Source: Symbiodinium natans (taxonomy: Eukaryota; Sar; Dinophyceae; Suessiales; Symbiodiniaceae). From it: DNA of 56,000 nucleotides. The position numbers were made by a program, and so were the translations under genes. The notes below the pieces were generated by a model. It did no database searches, had not been told where the DNA came from, and worked only from the letters and a program-made list of their open reading frames with translations. This document shows, one piece after another, positions 18,251-28,567 of this stretch; position 1 is the first letter of the stretch; every line of letters starts with the position of its first letter. Location of the stretch: assembly GCA_905221605.1 (NCBI GenBank), contig CAJNDS010001302.1, forward strand, positions 391,501 to 447,500, written 5' to 3'.

Positions 18251-19740
18251 GGTGGGTTTGGGGTTTGGGGTTTAGGGTTTAGGGTTTAGGGTTTAGGGTT
18301 TAGGGTTTAGGGTTTAGGGTTTGGGAGGCGGCGAGGGGTGGATTATAAGGATTAGGGGCTTGGGTTCCTGTCTTAGATGTGCTCGAGGCTCCAAGAGTTT
18401 ATGATCTAAGCGTTCTTCACATGTTCTGTACGTTTAGGGTTTAGGGTTTAGGGTTTAGGGTTTAGGGTTTAGGGTTTAGGGTTTAGGGTTTAGGGTTCTT
18501 CTGTGTGTGGCACGGAGCACGTGTGATTTCGCGACGACCCTAAACCCTAAACCCTAAACCCTAAACCCTAAACCCTAAACCCTAAACCCTAAACCCTAAA
18601 CCCTAAACCCACAATCCCGAGCCATAATCTCCGGATAGGCCAGACGAAGGTGCAGCCCACATCTCGGGGCTGTTGAGTTTTTTGAAAAGGGGGCGGCGTA
18701 TTCCCTAAAGCCTAAACACTAAACCCTTTGTAGGGAGTCTGCATGAATCCGAGTAATCCTATACCCTAAACCCTAAACCCTAAACCCTAAACTCAAGCCC
18801 CAAACCCCCGGTTTTGAGGTGGGGCTATGTGGCCCCTTAGTTCGGTCCCTTGTCCTCTTTGAAGGGTTCTGGCGTATGGGCCCTTGGGTTTTATGGGGTA
18901 TATGAGGAGTATGTAAGGGTTCTCCATTTAAGGGCCAAAAGGAAGGGACCATGTAACTACCCGATAATTAACATGTAAATGTTCATGGTGAAACCCGTAA
19001 ACCTGCAACTTCATCAAGTTCTTCCCTCCATCACTTGCGGTTTCGGGCTGCGGGGCTCCTGTCCTAAACCCTCTAACCCTAAACCCCAAACCCTATAACC
19101 CTAAACCCTATAGCCCCAAACCCTAAACCCCAAACCCTAAACCCTAAACCCAAACCCTCAACCCCATAGCCCCAAACCCTAAACCCCAAACCCTAAACCC
19201 TAAACCCTAGAAGGTACGCCGTGCCCTGGAGAAGGATCCTGGCTGGAAGCATGTGCCAACCGCTTTGAGCTACGGGTTCCCTTAAGACCCTTCTTCCTGT
19301 TTCTTAGGGTTTAGGGTTTAGGGTTTAGGGTTTAGGGTTTAGGGTTGAGGGTTTAGATTTAGGGGTCAGGGCTCAGGGTTTCGGGCTTCGGGTTCAAGAT
19401 TTCAGTCGTAAGTCTGCTGTGTGCTGTGCAACACACTTTTCCCTATAGGAGCCAAGGGCTTCCAGACGCCCTGAAGGTTTGTCTCCCTGGTTCTGAGTAG
19501 GGAATGAGGGAATGAGGGCCCTATATATACCCTTTAAGGGATTATGTAGGGCATTCGCTCATTCCATACTACGAACCAGCCAGTTTTTTATTTAGGGGAG
19601 TGGGGGGAGGGGGCGGGTCTGATGTGATGTTGGGTCTAAACCCTAAGCGCTATAAGCCGTAAGCCCTCTAAGCCCTAAACCCTAAACCCTAAACCCTAAA
19701 CCCTAAACCCTAAACCCTAAACCCTAAACCCCCATTGCTT
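18250..19740. repeat. Arrays and islands with one dispersed repeat
   Basis: TTTAGGG arrays lie at 18256-18328 and 18432-18494. CCCTAAA arrays lie at 18538-18610, 19070-19208 (C-rich variants mixed) and 19673-19731. The dispersed repeat AGGGTTCTGGCGTATGGGCCCTT lies in 18838-18957. An island at 19211-19285 reads in plus as 24 codons then TAA, after a TAG acceptor-like site. Confidence 0.5.
18838..18957 (+). mobile_element. Dispersed repeat, family GTATGGGCCCTT (copy 1)
   Basis: It shares AGGGTTCT(R)(R)(Y)GTATGGGCCCTT and flanking sequence with 47770-47898 (same strand) and 45603-45725 (inverted). The ends are weakly inverted (GGCCCCTTAG / AAGGGACC). Probably a non-autonomous DNA element. Confidence 0.5.
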
Positions 19741-21230
19741 TGGGCTTTGGCTTTTAATGACATGTGAGGTGGGGCGGGGGTCCCACACTGAAGGTCTCCA
19801 TGAGTGGAACGTGTGCGGTCACCCCAGGCCCTCAGCCCCACGACTCCATCAAAACACACAACCGAAAGCATACGCATGTAAGTAGATATTTACATACATA
19901 CATACATACATATATGAATATATATATATATGTAGAGTTACATCTGTAAAATACGTATATATATATGTCTTTATATATATATATACACATGCACTATGTG
20001 TTTTTCTGTTCATGTTCACAGGTTTTAATATACTTATTTCGCAGTTCTCTTTCGTCGCATTCTCCCGGGGGGGGGAGCCCGAGGGTTCAGTTTCTGGTTT
20101 CGGTTTAGGGTTTAGGGTTTCGGTTTTGGGGTTTAGGGTTTAGGATTTAGGCTTTAGGTTTTCACATTCTGAAAATGTTTAAGGGGCCTATAGGGTTTAC
20201 ACGGCTTACAGGAACTAGAAACACAGGGTGTGTATGGCATATGGCTTGCAGGGTTGATAGGGTCCTAAAAACACTAAAGCCAGACTCCAAAACCCTCAAC
20301 CTTAAACCCTAAACCCTTCCAAAAAAGCCCTAGACATTGTGAACCCTTTCAAGCCGTTTTCATCCCTAAACCCTAAACCATTTAGACCCCTATCAGCCCT
20401 TGCAAATCGTGGCAAGCCCTGGATCTTAGGGTTCAGAGGGTTTGGAGTGTTTCGGGTTTCTGGTCCATGGCCTTTCAGTTCAGGTCCCCCAACCCCCCCC
20501 TCCCCCTGCCCCGGGCCCATCCAGTAGTCGTGTGCGAAAGGCGACGTAGTCACAATTGTGTTTAGGGGTGAGGGTTTAGTAGGGTTTGGGAACCCTTAAC
20601 TTTAGCATTCTTGACCCTATTCAGCTAGTTAAGCCCTTAACCCCCCTAGGGGCTGAAGTATGGGCTTTGTAGAGTGTCAGGTTGTAGGGCTTATGAAATG
20701 TTGAAGGAGCTGCCCCTTTTTCCCCGGCCTTCCCCGGTTTAAGGTTTAGGGTTTAGGGTTTAGGGTTGAGGAAAATGATGTCGGCCGCCCGCAGCATTTG
20801 CCCTCCCTTGAAATCGAGCTTCTCGTTCTGCCTGGCGACGAGCTGCGGGCTCAGACCAAACTGGCCAAAGTGTTTAGGGTTTTGGGTTTAGGGCTTAGGG
20901 CTTAGGGTTTTTGGTAGGGTTTAGGGTTTAGGGTTTAGGGTTTAGGGTTTAGGGTTTAGGGTTTAGGGTTTAGGGTTTAGGGTTTAGGGTTTAGGGTTTA
21001 GGGTTTAGGGTTTAGGGTTTAGGCCCAGAATGACGCTTCCGGGACTAAAGGCCGTTTTCTTCGCGGAGCTGGCCATGCATTCTGGGATTTAGGGTTCAGG
21101 GGATTACGGGTTAAGAGCTTTAGGGTTCTTGGTTTAGGGCTGCAGGGCTTTAAGAGTTTTGGTGTTAGGCTTTTGCGGTTTTTGGGTTTAGGGGTTTAGG
21201 AGTTTCTTTTGTGGTTGGGGGTGGGGGTTA
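19740..21230. repeat. Microsatellites, arrays and one ORF-like island
   Basis: CATA/TATA microsatellites occupy 19890-19985. A long pure TTTAGGG array lies at about 20918-21023. The island 20771-20869 reads as 33 open plus codons ending at AAA|GTGTTTAGGG, a donor-like junction seen elsewhere in the window. The same bases are also open on the minus strand, so the strand is undecided. Confidence 0.5.
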
Positions 21231-21236
21231 GGGTTG

Positions 21237-21362
21237 TAGGGTTTCAGGGTTTTAGGGTTTTAGGGTTTTAGGGTTTTAGGGTTTTAGGGTTTTAGGGTTT
21301 TAGGGTTTTGGGGTTTTGGGGTTTTGGGGTTTTAGGGTTTTAGGGTTTTAGGGTTTTAGGGT
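21237..21362 (+). repeat. Variant telomere array, 8-mer TTTTAGGG
   Basis: The unit here is TTTTAGGG (with GGGTTTTG variants) repeated about 15 times, instead of TTTAGGG. It is locally homogeneous, so it arose by local amplification rather than by random mutation of a TTTAGGG array. Confidence 0.9.
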
Positions 21363-21568
21363 TTAGGTATTTGGGTTTTGGGTTTTGTGTTTAGGCTTTA
21401 GGGTTTAGGGTTTGGGCTTTAGGTTGGTGCTTTGGGGTTTGATGATGCCTTATTATCCTACAAGGCCCTCAATCCCAGGAAAGAGAAAAGGAACGCTGGT
21501 TTAGGGTTTAGGGTTTAGGGGTTAGGGTTTAGGGTTTAGGGTTTAGGGTTTAGGGTTTAGGGTTTAGG

Positions 21569-21662
21569 TTGGGATGTTCCCTCCTTGTACTAACAGTCCT
21601 TGATAGGGATTGTAGTAGGTGGGTACTGTTAAGTACTGTTAGTATAAGGGGGAACATCCCAA
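21569..21662. mobile_element. 94-bp MITE-like hairpin (TTGGGATGTTCC ends)
   Basis: The left end, TTGGGATGTTCCCTCCTTGT, is matched inverted by the right end (ATAAGGGGGAACATCCCAA), and CTAACAG/CTGTTAG continue the pairing. It sits inside a TTTAGGG array and has no coding capacity. A half-like fragment (AGGGGGAACATC) occurs near 37096. Confidence 0.75.
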
Positions 21663-21669
21663 TGTTTAG

Positions 21670-23600
21670 GTCTCAAGGTTTTAGGGTTTCAGGGCTTTAG
21701 GGTTTTAGTGTTTCCGGGTTTTAGGGTTTCAGGGTTTCAGGGGTTTTGGGTTTCAGGGTTTATGGCATTAGGGTTTTAGGTTTTAGGGTTTAAGGAATCA
21801 TGACAATCTGAGGGAGATGGTCGCGTCAGGAAGACTGCATCTTGAAATATACACGGTTGCCCCATTGTGGTGGCAAAGTGGGTCTCGTTCGCAGTAGGTC
21901 GGGCGCGAAAGGCCCAGCCCCTGCAAATTCCAGAAAAAAACAACATGCATTCTGCACAAGGTGGGCCCCCGATGAACGCAAAACCCGATGAACCCTATGA
22001 ACCCCTAAACTCTTTGAACCCCATGAACCCTATGAACCCTAAACCCTAAAGCCTTAAAAAACAACTCAAGCCCGAAATCTTAAGGCCTAAATCCTCAACC
22101 CTAAGCCGTAAACCCTAAGCCCTACTATACCCCAAGCCGCCTCTTCTCATTGTGTTTCGCTGTGCTAGGCCTTCAGGATGGCGCGCGTGCTCCTTGTCTT
22201 GTGGAAGGGTTTAGGTTTCAGGGTTGGATGTTTAGGGTTTAGCGTTTAGGGTGCAGGGTGTAGGGTTTTGGGTGTTTTGTTTGTGTTTTGGTTGTCTCAT
22301 GGTTTGGCGGCTTTAGGGTATTTAGGTTTTGTGTTGTTTGCCATTTTGTTCTGAGGGTTTGCTTTTTGGGGGTTTAGGTTTGGGGGGTTTAGGGCTTCAG
22401 AGTTCGGGGGGTGGTTCCTTGTTGCTTGGGATGGGAAACCAGTACCCAGCAGAAACAAAATTGTCGCTGCGACTCCGCAGACGTGAACAAAGAACTTCAC
22501 CCCGTAAACCCTAAACCCTAACCCTAAACCCTAAACCCTAAACATCAAACGCCTTCCGACACCGGAGCCCAAGCTGCCACCGATACCGAAACCGAAATTC
22601 AAACTGAAACCGAAACAACTACGCACACCCTTTTCAGCCCAATACAATTCTCACCCCAAGGGGTTTAGGGTTTAGGGTTTAGGGTTTAGGGTTTAGGGTT
22701 TAGGGTTTAGGGTTTAGGGTTTAGGGTTTAGGGTGAGCGCGTTCCGAGCTAAGAGCTTGGGGCTTCGGGGAAAGGATACCGCCTCAGGCACGGCTTCCTT
22801 CGAGTCGCAACTTTCTCGCTCCCTAAACCCTAAACCCTAAACCCTAAACCCCGAACCCCGAACCCCAAACCCTAAACCCTAGCCCTAAACCCCAAACCAC
22901 GCACTCACCATAAGCCATTATACGAGAATTGAGGGAGGTCTCGAAAAGAGTTGCTTGCCTCAGCATGCCCAGTGACTCATATCCGACCTTAGAAATAAGG
23001 AACTTGTTTCAAGCCATTTAAAGACCCTGGACCCTTAATTCAGAATGTCGGGCTCCCGTGTCAAGTAGAGTCCTTATTACCAAGGAGTATTCCTAAACCC
23101 TAAAGCCTAAACCCTAAACCCTAAGCCCTAAACCCTAAACCCTAACCCTGAGGGGCTTTGCTTTACGCTTTACGCTGAGGCGTCCACTGAAGCCTGGTCT
23201 CGTCAGCCGCCAGGCTGCGAATACCGACGCCGCAAGCAAAAGCAAAGGGGTTTAGGGTTTAGGCTTTAGGGTTTAGGGTTTAGGGTTTAGGGTTTAGGGT
23301 TTAGGGTTTAGGGTTTAGGGTTTAGGGTTTAGGGTGGTTTAGGGTTTAGGGTTTAGGGTTTAGGGTTTAGGGTTTCGGGTGCCTGCCAAGAGCCCCAGAG
23401 CCCTAGCACCCCGAAATCGGCCCGGAGCTCCATGTTTAGGGCCGAGGGTTTAGGGTTTTCAGGGTCTCAAGGGCATACAGGGTTTAAGGTTTAGGGTTTA
23501 GGGTTTAGGGTTTAGGGTTTAGGGTTTAGGGTTTAGGGTTTAGGGCTTGAAAGGTTGAAAAGGCTGTGGGCTTTAGGCCTTATGTTGCAAAGCAATTTCG
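21670..23600. repeat. Arrays and islands
   Basis: TTTAGGG arrays lie at 22661-22734, 23248-23371 and 23488-23547; CCCTAAA arrays lie at 22500-22545 and 22823-22860. A plus reading at 21799-21897 (32 codons then TAG) and one at 23177-23249 (Arg/Lys-rich, ending at a GTTTAG donor-like site) are open but unassigned. A short GAAACC/AAACTG run lies at about 22585-22620. Confidence 0.5.
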
Positions 23601-25289
23601 ATCGCTATGCACGCGCATACTCTAAGTCCTGAACTTCTCCTTGCTCAGCAGGTAGACTCTAAGCTTTCTGGATGTTTGAAAGCCCTACCGAAATCAAAGC
23701 ATAGCAAACTCTTTTCGGCCCGGCCATGAGTGGACACCTAAGACTCAGCACTCAAACCGTAAATGCGAAACCTTAAGCCTTTGAAGATCAAGGCGGTCGA
23801 ATCCTGACTCCCGGAAACTAGCCCCCGAAACCCTAAACCCTAAACCCTCATCCCTGCACCCTAAACCCTAAACCCTAAACCCTAAACCCTAAACCCTAAA
23901 CCCTAAACCCCCTAAATCGCACGCCTGGCGCAGGACTCCGTGACCTTGTCAGAAGCCAGCACATCATCCAAGACCCGGCTTTTGACCATTTTGCAAGTTT
24001 TTGGGTTTAAGGTTTTAGGTTCTTCTTTTTTTTTTTGGGGGGGGGGGGGACAGGTTTAGGGTTTAGGGTTTCGGGTTTCGGGTTTAGGGTTTAGGGTTTA
24101 GGGTTTAGGGTTTAGGAGGATCTTTTGGGAGCATTCGGTTGGGGGAGCAGGCATCCTGCTTTAGGGTGTAGAAGAGACTTCAAGAGGGACAACCAGCCAG
24201 CGACCTGCCCTGATACTACTAAGTGCTTTAGGGTTTAGGGTTTAGGGTTTAGGGTTTAGGGCTTAGGGTTTAGGGTTTAGGGTTTAGGGTTTAGGGTTTA
24301 GGGCTTAGGGTTTAGGGTTTAGGGCTTAGGGTTTAGGGTTTAGGGCTTAGGGCTTAACAAGCCCCCCAAAAATAGAGAAGAACAATCCCTACATATGAGG
24401 AAGAATATTTGTCATTTTCTGGCTAAAATCCTAAACCCTAAACTAAACCCTGGAACCCTGTAGATTGCTTCTGGCTTCTCGCAGGATGTCTCGACCGAAC
24501 AGCTTGGGGGACGTGCAGGCCGTCCCCCCCCAAACCCCAAAACCTCAACACTCTTCCGCACCCTTCAGCAGCACTCCTGGTAGGGGGTCTAGGGTTGCAG
24601 GGTGTATCCCTAAACCCTAAACCCTAAACCCTAAACCCTAAACCCTAAACCCTAAACCCTAAACCCTAAACCCTCATCAGGGTGATGAGGGTTGGCGATT
24701 GATGGGCCTCAGGGTGAGGAGGGTCAACGAAGTGTTGGAGGAGCTCCGCTTATTCAAGGCTGTCTATTTAAAAATAGTTGTTTAGGGTTTAGGGTTTAGC
24801 GTTTAGGGTTCAGGGTTCAGGGTTTAGGGTTTAGGGTCTAGGGCTATAAGGGTGATAGCACGGGTTAGAAGGGCTATACTAAGGGTTTTCAGGGTTATGA
24901 GGGTAGGGTCGGGGGGAGTCGAGGGTGTCCGTCTGGTGGGCCTGGACTCCTCGCGTAGGGTTGATGGCCAAGGGTTTGGGGCTTGAGGGTTCAGGGTTTT
25001 GGGCTTTTCGTGGTTGCGGCTTGGGGTTTTAGGGTTTTAGGGCTTTAGGGATTATAGGGATTTGAGGATTCAGGGTGTTAGGGTTTTTGTAGGGCTCCTC
25101 GGCGCAGTGGTCGGTGTGTATGTGGGAGCCTTGGGGATGAATTCTTGGGCCCCACTTCATTTGAAGGAGTCCAGGGTCACGGGTTCACGTGATCGGGCTT
25201 CTGGGGGATAAGTTATGGCAGGTCGCCGCTTGAAGCCCCGAGTTTCTCAACCCCTCAACCCTAAAGCCCCTAACCCTCGAGAACTCGAG
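23600..25289. repeat. Arrays and islands left of element 2
   Basis: CCCTAAA arrays lie at 23826-23910 and 24607-24675; TTTAGGG arrays lie at 24056-24117 and 24223-24353 (with GGGCTTA variants). Plus-strand islands: 23934-23996, after a GGCGCAG acceptor-like site; 24702-24785, ATG plus 26 codons and stop; 25092-25211, 39 codons and TAA. None has a recognised domain. Confidence 0.5.
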
Positions 25290-25495
25290 ACCCCTAAACC
25301 CCTAAACCCCTAAACCCCTAAACCCCTAAACCCCTAAACCCCTAAACCCCTAAACCCCTAAACCCCCAAAACCCCTAAACCCCTAAACCCCTAAACCCCT
25401 AAACCCCTAAACCCCTAAACCCCTAAACCCCTAAACCCCTAAACCCCTAAACCCCTAAACCCCTAAACCCTAAACCCCTAAACCCCTAACCCCTA
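25290..25495 (-). repeat. Variant telomere array, 8-mer CCCCTAAA
   Basis: About 25 tandem CCCCTAAA units (a C-rich 8-mer variant) run into the left edge of LTR element 2, which inserted here. The same variant resumes after the element (35412-35470), so a single array was split. Confidence 0.9.
25491..25495 (+). other. Target-site duplication of element 2, left copy (CCCTA)
   Basis: CCCTA precedes the 5' LTR and recurs at 35412-35416 directly after the 3' LTR. It is a permutation of the telomere repeat. Confidence 0.8.
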
Positions 25496-25724
25496 TGCGG
25501 AGCTGCAATTGGTATTGTAGAAAGGAGTTGGTATTGGAAGTTGAAGGGTCAATGAACCCGGTAATCTTTGGCTCAAGCCATGACCAAAGCGGTCGAAGGT
25601 TTCGTAAAAAGTGTACCCTTGGTTTGGGGTCTTGTTGTTCGGTTGTTGGTTGTTCCAGGGGTAATAAGGGCTTCTGTTGGGGTTGACTGTCTTGTTCCCT
25701 GTCCTCCTTCGGTTGCCCCCCGTA
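25496..25724 (+). repeat. 5' LTR of element 2 (229 bp)
   Basis: It matches 35191-35411 except for 8 extra bases (TGTCCTCC or an equivalent shift) near 25700-25707. It contains TTTGGCTCAAG at 25567-25577, preceded by CCGGTAATC; this resembles the 3' half of the dinoflagellate spliced leader. The ends TG...TA are set by the CCCTA target duplication. Confidence 0.92.
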
Positions 25725-25739
25725 GGTTATGAGCCCAAG
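25725..25739 (+). other. Primer-binding site of element 2 (tRNA anticodon-region type)
   Basis: GGTTATGAGCCCAAG starts directly after the LTR. It does not begin with TGG, so it cannot pair with a tRNA CCA end. Its complement, CTTGGGCTCATAACC, reads as a Met tRNA anticodon loop (CAT). Drosophila copia is primed by the 5' half of initiator Met tRNA using a near-identical site, so half-tRNA priming is inferred. Confidence 0.7.
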
Positions 25740-25786
25740 TTAGGCTTCCTGCGGAATTGGTAAAGATTTTTCGTTTGTTTAACGCC

Positions 25787-28567
25787 ATGGACATGATGCG
25801 GCGTCGCTCTGAGCCTGGACTGTCGCCAACGGCCAATGAAGCCGAAGGAAATCGTGGTGATGGGGGTGAAGATCGACAACAAATGGTACAAGCACTGACA
25901 GATGGTAGGGAGGTTGCAATGATACAACCAACGCCTCAGGTGGAAAACGAAGTGGTTCCGGTTCAAGCAGCAAATCCTTTCTGGAGCGAGCGGGCTCAAG
26001 AAGAAATGAGACTTAGGCAATCAAGGCCGGCAAGTCTTCCCGCGAGCGGAGGGGATAGGAGTGGTGAAGGTACGAGGAGACCGCCTTCGCTGCAAGACCT
26101 TTTGGGTCAGGAACCTGCACCTGTTGAGAGACCATCGTCAGGCTTAATGGGACAAATGGAACGAGGTACTATTGGTGGAGTGCAAGCCGACGAAGAACTC
26201 ATTCCTGATGTTAGTGGTGAAGAGCAAACTGAAGATATGGCGGTGGTGAAGCGTGCGCTGAAAGAGTTGCTTGTGCAGACAAAGGAGCTGGGGAACAGGT
26301 TGCATCGGGTGGAGGAAAAAAGCTATACCTCTGCTGCATCTGGGTCAGCTTCAAGGGCACGGAGCTCTGGAGTGGTGGACGCAAACACGGCATATCCTCT
26401 AGGAATGACTCCAGAGAAGCAGTACCTGCCAGGACAAGTTTTCTACACGGATGGTATGGGTGGTTTTTGGACTGTGTTGCCTGATGGGACATGGCTGCCT
26501 ATTGAGGGCTACGACCTGCCAAAGGGTTGTGATCTTCAATCCTTGCCTGGGTCCAGGAAGGGGGATGTTCAAGTGGAGGATGAAAAAGAAGTGCCAATGA
26601 TGCATGTAGCTGAAGGGAAGAAACCCTCCAGATTGCCTCCATTGAATTACCCCACGGGAGGTCCTGCAAGTGGTGGATATGCAAGTGGACCACCTGGTTT
26701 AACACATGTTCCGATTATTTCCGTGCCATCAGGTGTTGATGGTTCTGTCGCACCTGCGGGGAACCAGCCCGGTTTTGTTTCAGCTCGGGAAACTGCGACG
26801 CAAGAGAACTCAGCAGGATCGGGTGGATATACAATGGTGGATGATGTTCCGTATCGGTGGAAAATGGTCGCTGGGAAGTTGGAATTAGAAAAGGTTCCGC
26901 TCACAGCTGTTACGCCCGGTATAGGACATGGACTACCTCAAGGGCCTGGTGGAAGGGTCAGTTTACCTCCTGGAGCAGTGGTGCCACGCGGTATGCCAAT
27001 CACTGGTGATAGTTCTGGAACCGAACGTCCGGAGGCTCTCGGGAAGCATGTGATGAGCCTTCCAACTTTGGCAGACTACACACCAAGCAATCCGACGGCA
27101 CTGGGTGATTGGATCGCAATGATCGAACCAATGTTGTCTTCGCTGACAGATACAGGAAGAGTGTGGTGGCAATGCGTCTACTCAAAGGCATATCAAGCGT
27201 ATGCCAAATGGTTGAGTGTTTCTCCACTGGAAAGGTTGGGCATCAAGGCTGAGCTGGAAGGGCTCAAAGTGGTTCAAACTGTGCATGTTTTGTTGGAGCA
27301 GAGAGCGGTGTCTTTGCTGCTACAGGCGATTCCGGAGAGATTGAAGACCGAGATCGTTTCCACTCGAATGTTGGGGTCAGTGATGATATTTTACAAATTG
27401 CTGACGGTTTACCAACCAGGTGGAGCAAATGAGCGCAGCACAATGTTGAACTTCTTGGTGCAACCATCTTCAGCAACCTCGATCTCAGAGGCTATTAAGG
27501 GAGTGCGACAATGGGCGCAATGGCGTTCCCGATTAAGGGAGCTGCGAGCATCCGAGCCGGACGCTACCTTGCTTATCAAGGGATTGGATGCTTTATCATC
27601 CGCGTTGCTGGCAAAACACCCTACGGTGCATTTCAGAGTGGCATCCTTTCGGGAGAAATTGGGGGTGGACTACTCGCCGACCTCTGAAACTGCGACACAA
27701 CTAGCTGAAATGTTACAGGCAGAGTTTGAACTGCTATTGCATAGTGCTGGTGAACAGGAGGTGAAGCAGGACTCGGACGCCAAGAAAAGGGCCAGGTTAA
27801 ACAAGGCCCAAAAGGGAACTGGTGACGAGACAGAGGAGGGTGACAAAGGCAAAGGGAAAGGAAAAAGGTACAGCGGAGATGGTGAACGTCCTTTCTGTTG
27901 GATATATGGGAAGACCGATGCAGGTTGCAAGTTCGGAGCCCGCTGTAAATTCCGCCATGACAAAGACTCCCTTGAGCGAGGAAGATGTTTTGAGTGTGGG
28001 GCCGTTGGCCATCTGCAGCCGCAATGTCCATATAAGGATGGTGCAAGTTCCAATGTGGACTCAAACCCTGAGAGAAGCAGATCTAAAGGGAATTCTCCCA
28101 AAGGGGGAAAGGGCGGCAAAGGTGCGAAATGGGGAAATGCCAAAAAAGCAGAGGTAGCTGAAGGGGGAGATGAGACGGCTAATGCGGGATTGGATAAAGG
28201 TTCTGCAAGTCCCCCATCACCATCAACACCCAATCAAGTCCTTGCTGAAGCGTTGGAAGTGCTGAAATCTATGAAGCTGTCATCAGCGCAGTCAGCATCG
28301 AGCGGGGATCCCAGTGTTCGAATGTTATGTGGATCTGGATTGTTTCAGCAGGAAAGGAGAGTGGCGTTGGTGGATACGGCTGCTACGCATCTTGTGCGGA
28401 CGCTTTTTCCATGGGAATGTTTACCCGACACTACTGTTATGGTGCAAAGCGCGCTTGGTGGTGTGGCAATGAGGATTACAGAGAAAGGGACGTTGATTAG
28501 GGAAGACAATGGGCCCCTGATTATCCCTCTCTGGTTGATTTTGGAGTTTGGGGCGAACCTCACGTGA
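25787..28567 (+). CDS. Gag with CCCH and CCHC fingers plus first retropepsin-like unit (element 2)
   Basis: The start is the ATG at 25787 in a good context (GCCATGG); 927 codons. Residues 1-400 are low-complexity with a coiled coil (about 145-185). A Gag capsid-like helical region covers about 420-650. Then comes a basic K/G tract, a CCCH finger (C704, CX9CX5CX3H) and a CCHC knuckle (CFECGAVGHLQPQC, from C734). The C-terminus holds a retropepsin-like unit whose active-site triplet is D863-T-A rather than DTG/DSG, followed by a flap-like VQSALGG and a TLIR strand. The TGA at 28565-28567 cuts this unit; its remainder continues in the next ORF in another frame. Confidence 0.85.
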   Translation: MDMMRRRSEPGLSPTANEAEGNRGDGGEDRQQMVQALTDGREVAMIQPTPQVENEVVPVQAANPFWSERAQEEMRLRQSRPASLPASGGDRSGEGTRRPPSLQDLLGQEPAPVERPSSGLMGQMERGTIGGVQADEELIPDVSGEEQTEDMAVVKRALKELLVQTKELGNRLHRVEEKSYTSAASGSASRARSSGVVDANTAYPLGMTPEKQYLPGQVFYTDGMGGFWTVLPDGTWLPIEGYDLPKGCDLQSLPGSRKGDVQVEDEKEVPMMHVAEGKKPSRLPPLNYPTGGPASGGYASGPPGLTHVPIISVPSGVDGSVAPAGNQPGFVSARETATQENSAGSGGYTMVDDVPYRWKMVAGKLELEKVPLTAVTPGIGHGLPQGPGGRVSLPPGAVVPRGMPITGDSSGTERPEALGKHVMSLPTLADYTPSNPTALGDWIAMIEPMLSSLTDTGRVWWQCVYSKAYQAYAKWLSVSPLERLGIKAELEGLKVVQTVHVLLEQRAVSLLLQAIPERLKTEIVSTRMLGSVMIFYKLLTVYQPGGANERSTMLNFLVQPSSATSISEAIKGVRQWAQWRSRLRELRASEPDATLLIKGLDALSSALLAKHPTVHFRVASFREKLGVDYSPTSETATQLAEMLQAEFELLLHSAGEQEVKQDSDAKKRARLNKAQKGTGDETEEGDKGKGKGKRYSGDGERPFCWIYGKTDAGCKFGARCKFRHDKDSLERGRCFECGAVGHLQPQCPYKDGASSNVDSNPERSRSKGNSPKGGKGGKGAKWGNAKKAEVAEGGDETANAGLDKGSASPPSPSTPNQVLAEALEVLKSMKLSSAQSASSGDPSVRMLCGSGLFQQERRVALVDTAATHLVRTLFPWECLPDTTVMVQSALGGVAMRITEKGTLIREDNGPLIIPLWLILEFGANLT

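Noticed and set aside
28535-28567. Programmed -1 frameshift at TTTGGGG before the gag stop of element 2
   Set aside because: The heptamer is in the wrong codon phase (TTT GGG G) for canonical tandem slippage, and no clear downstream structure was seen; a simple indel explains the break.
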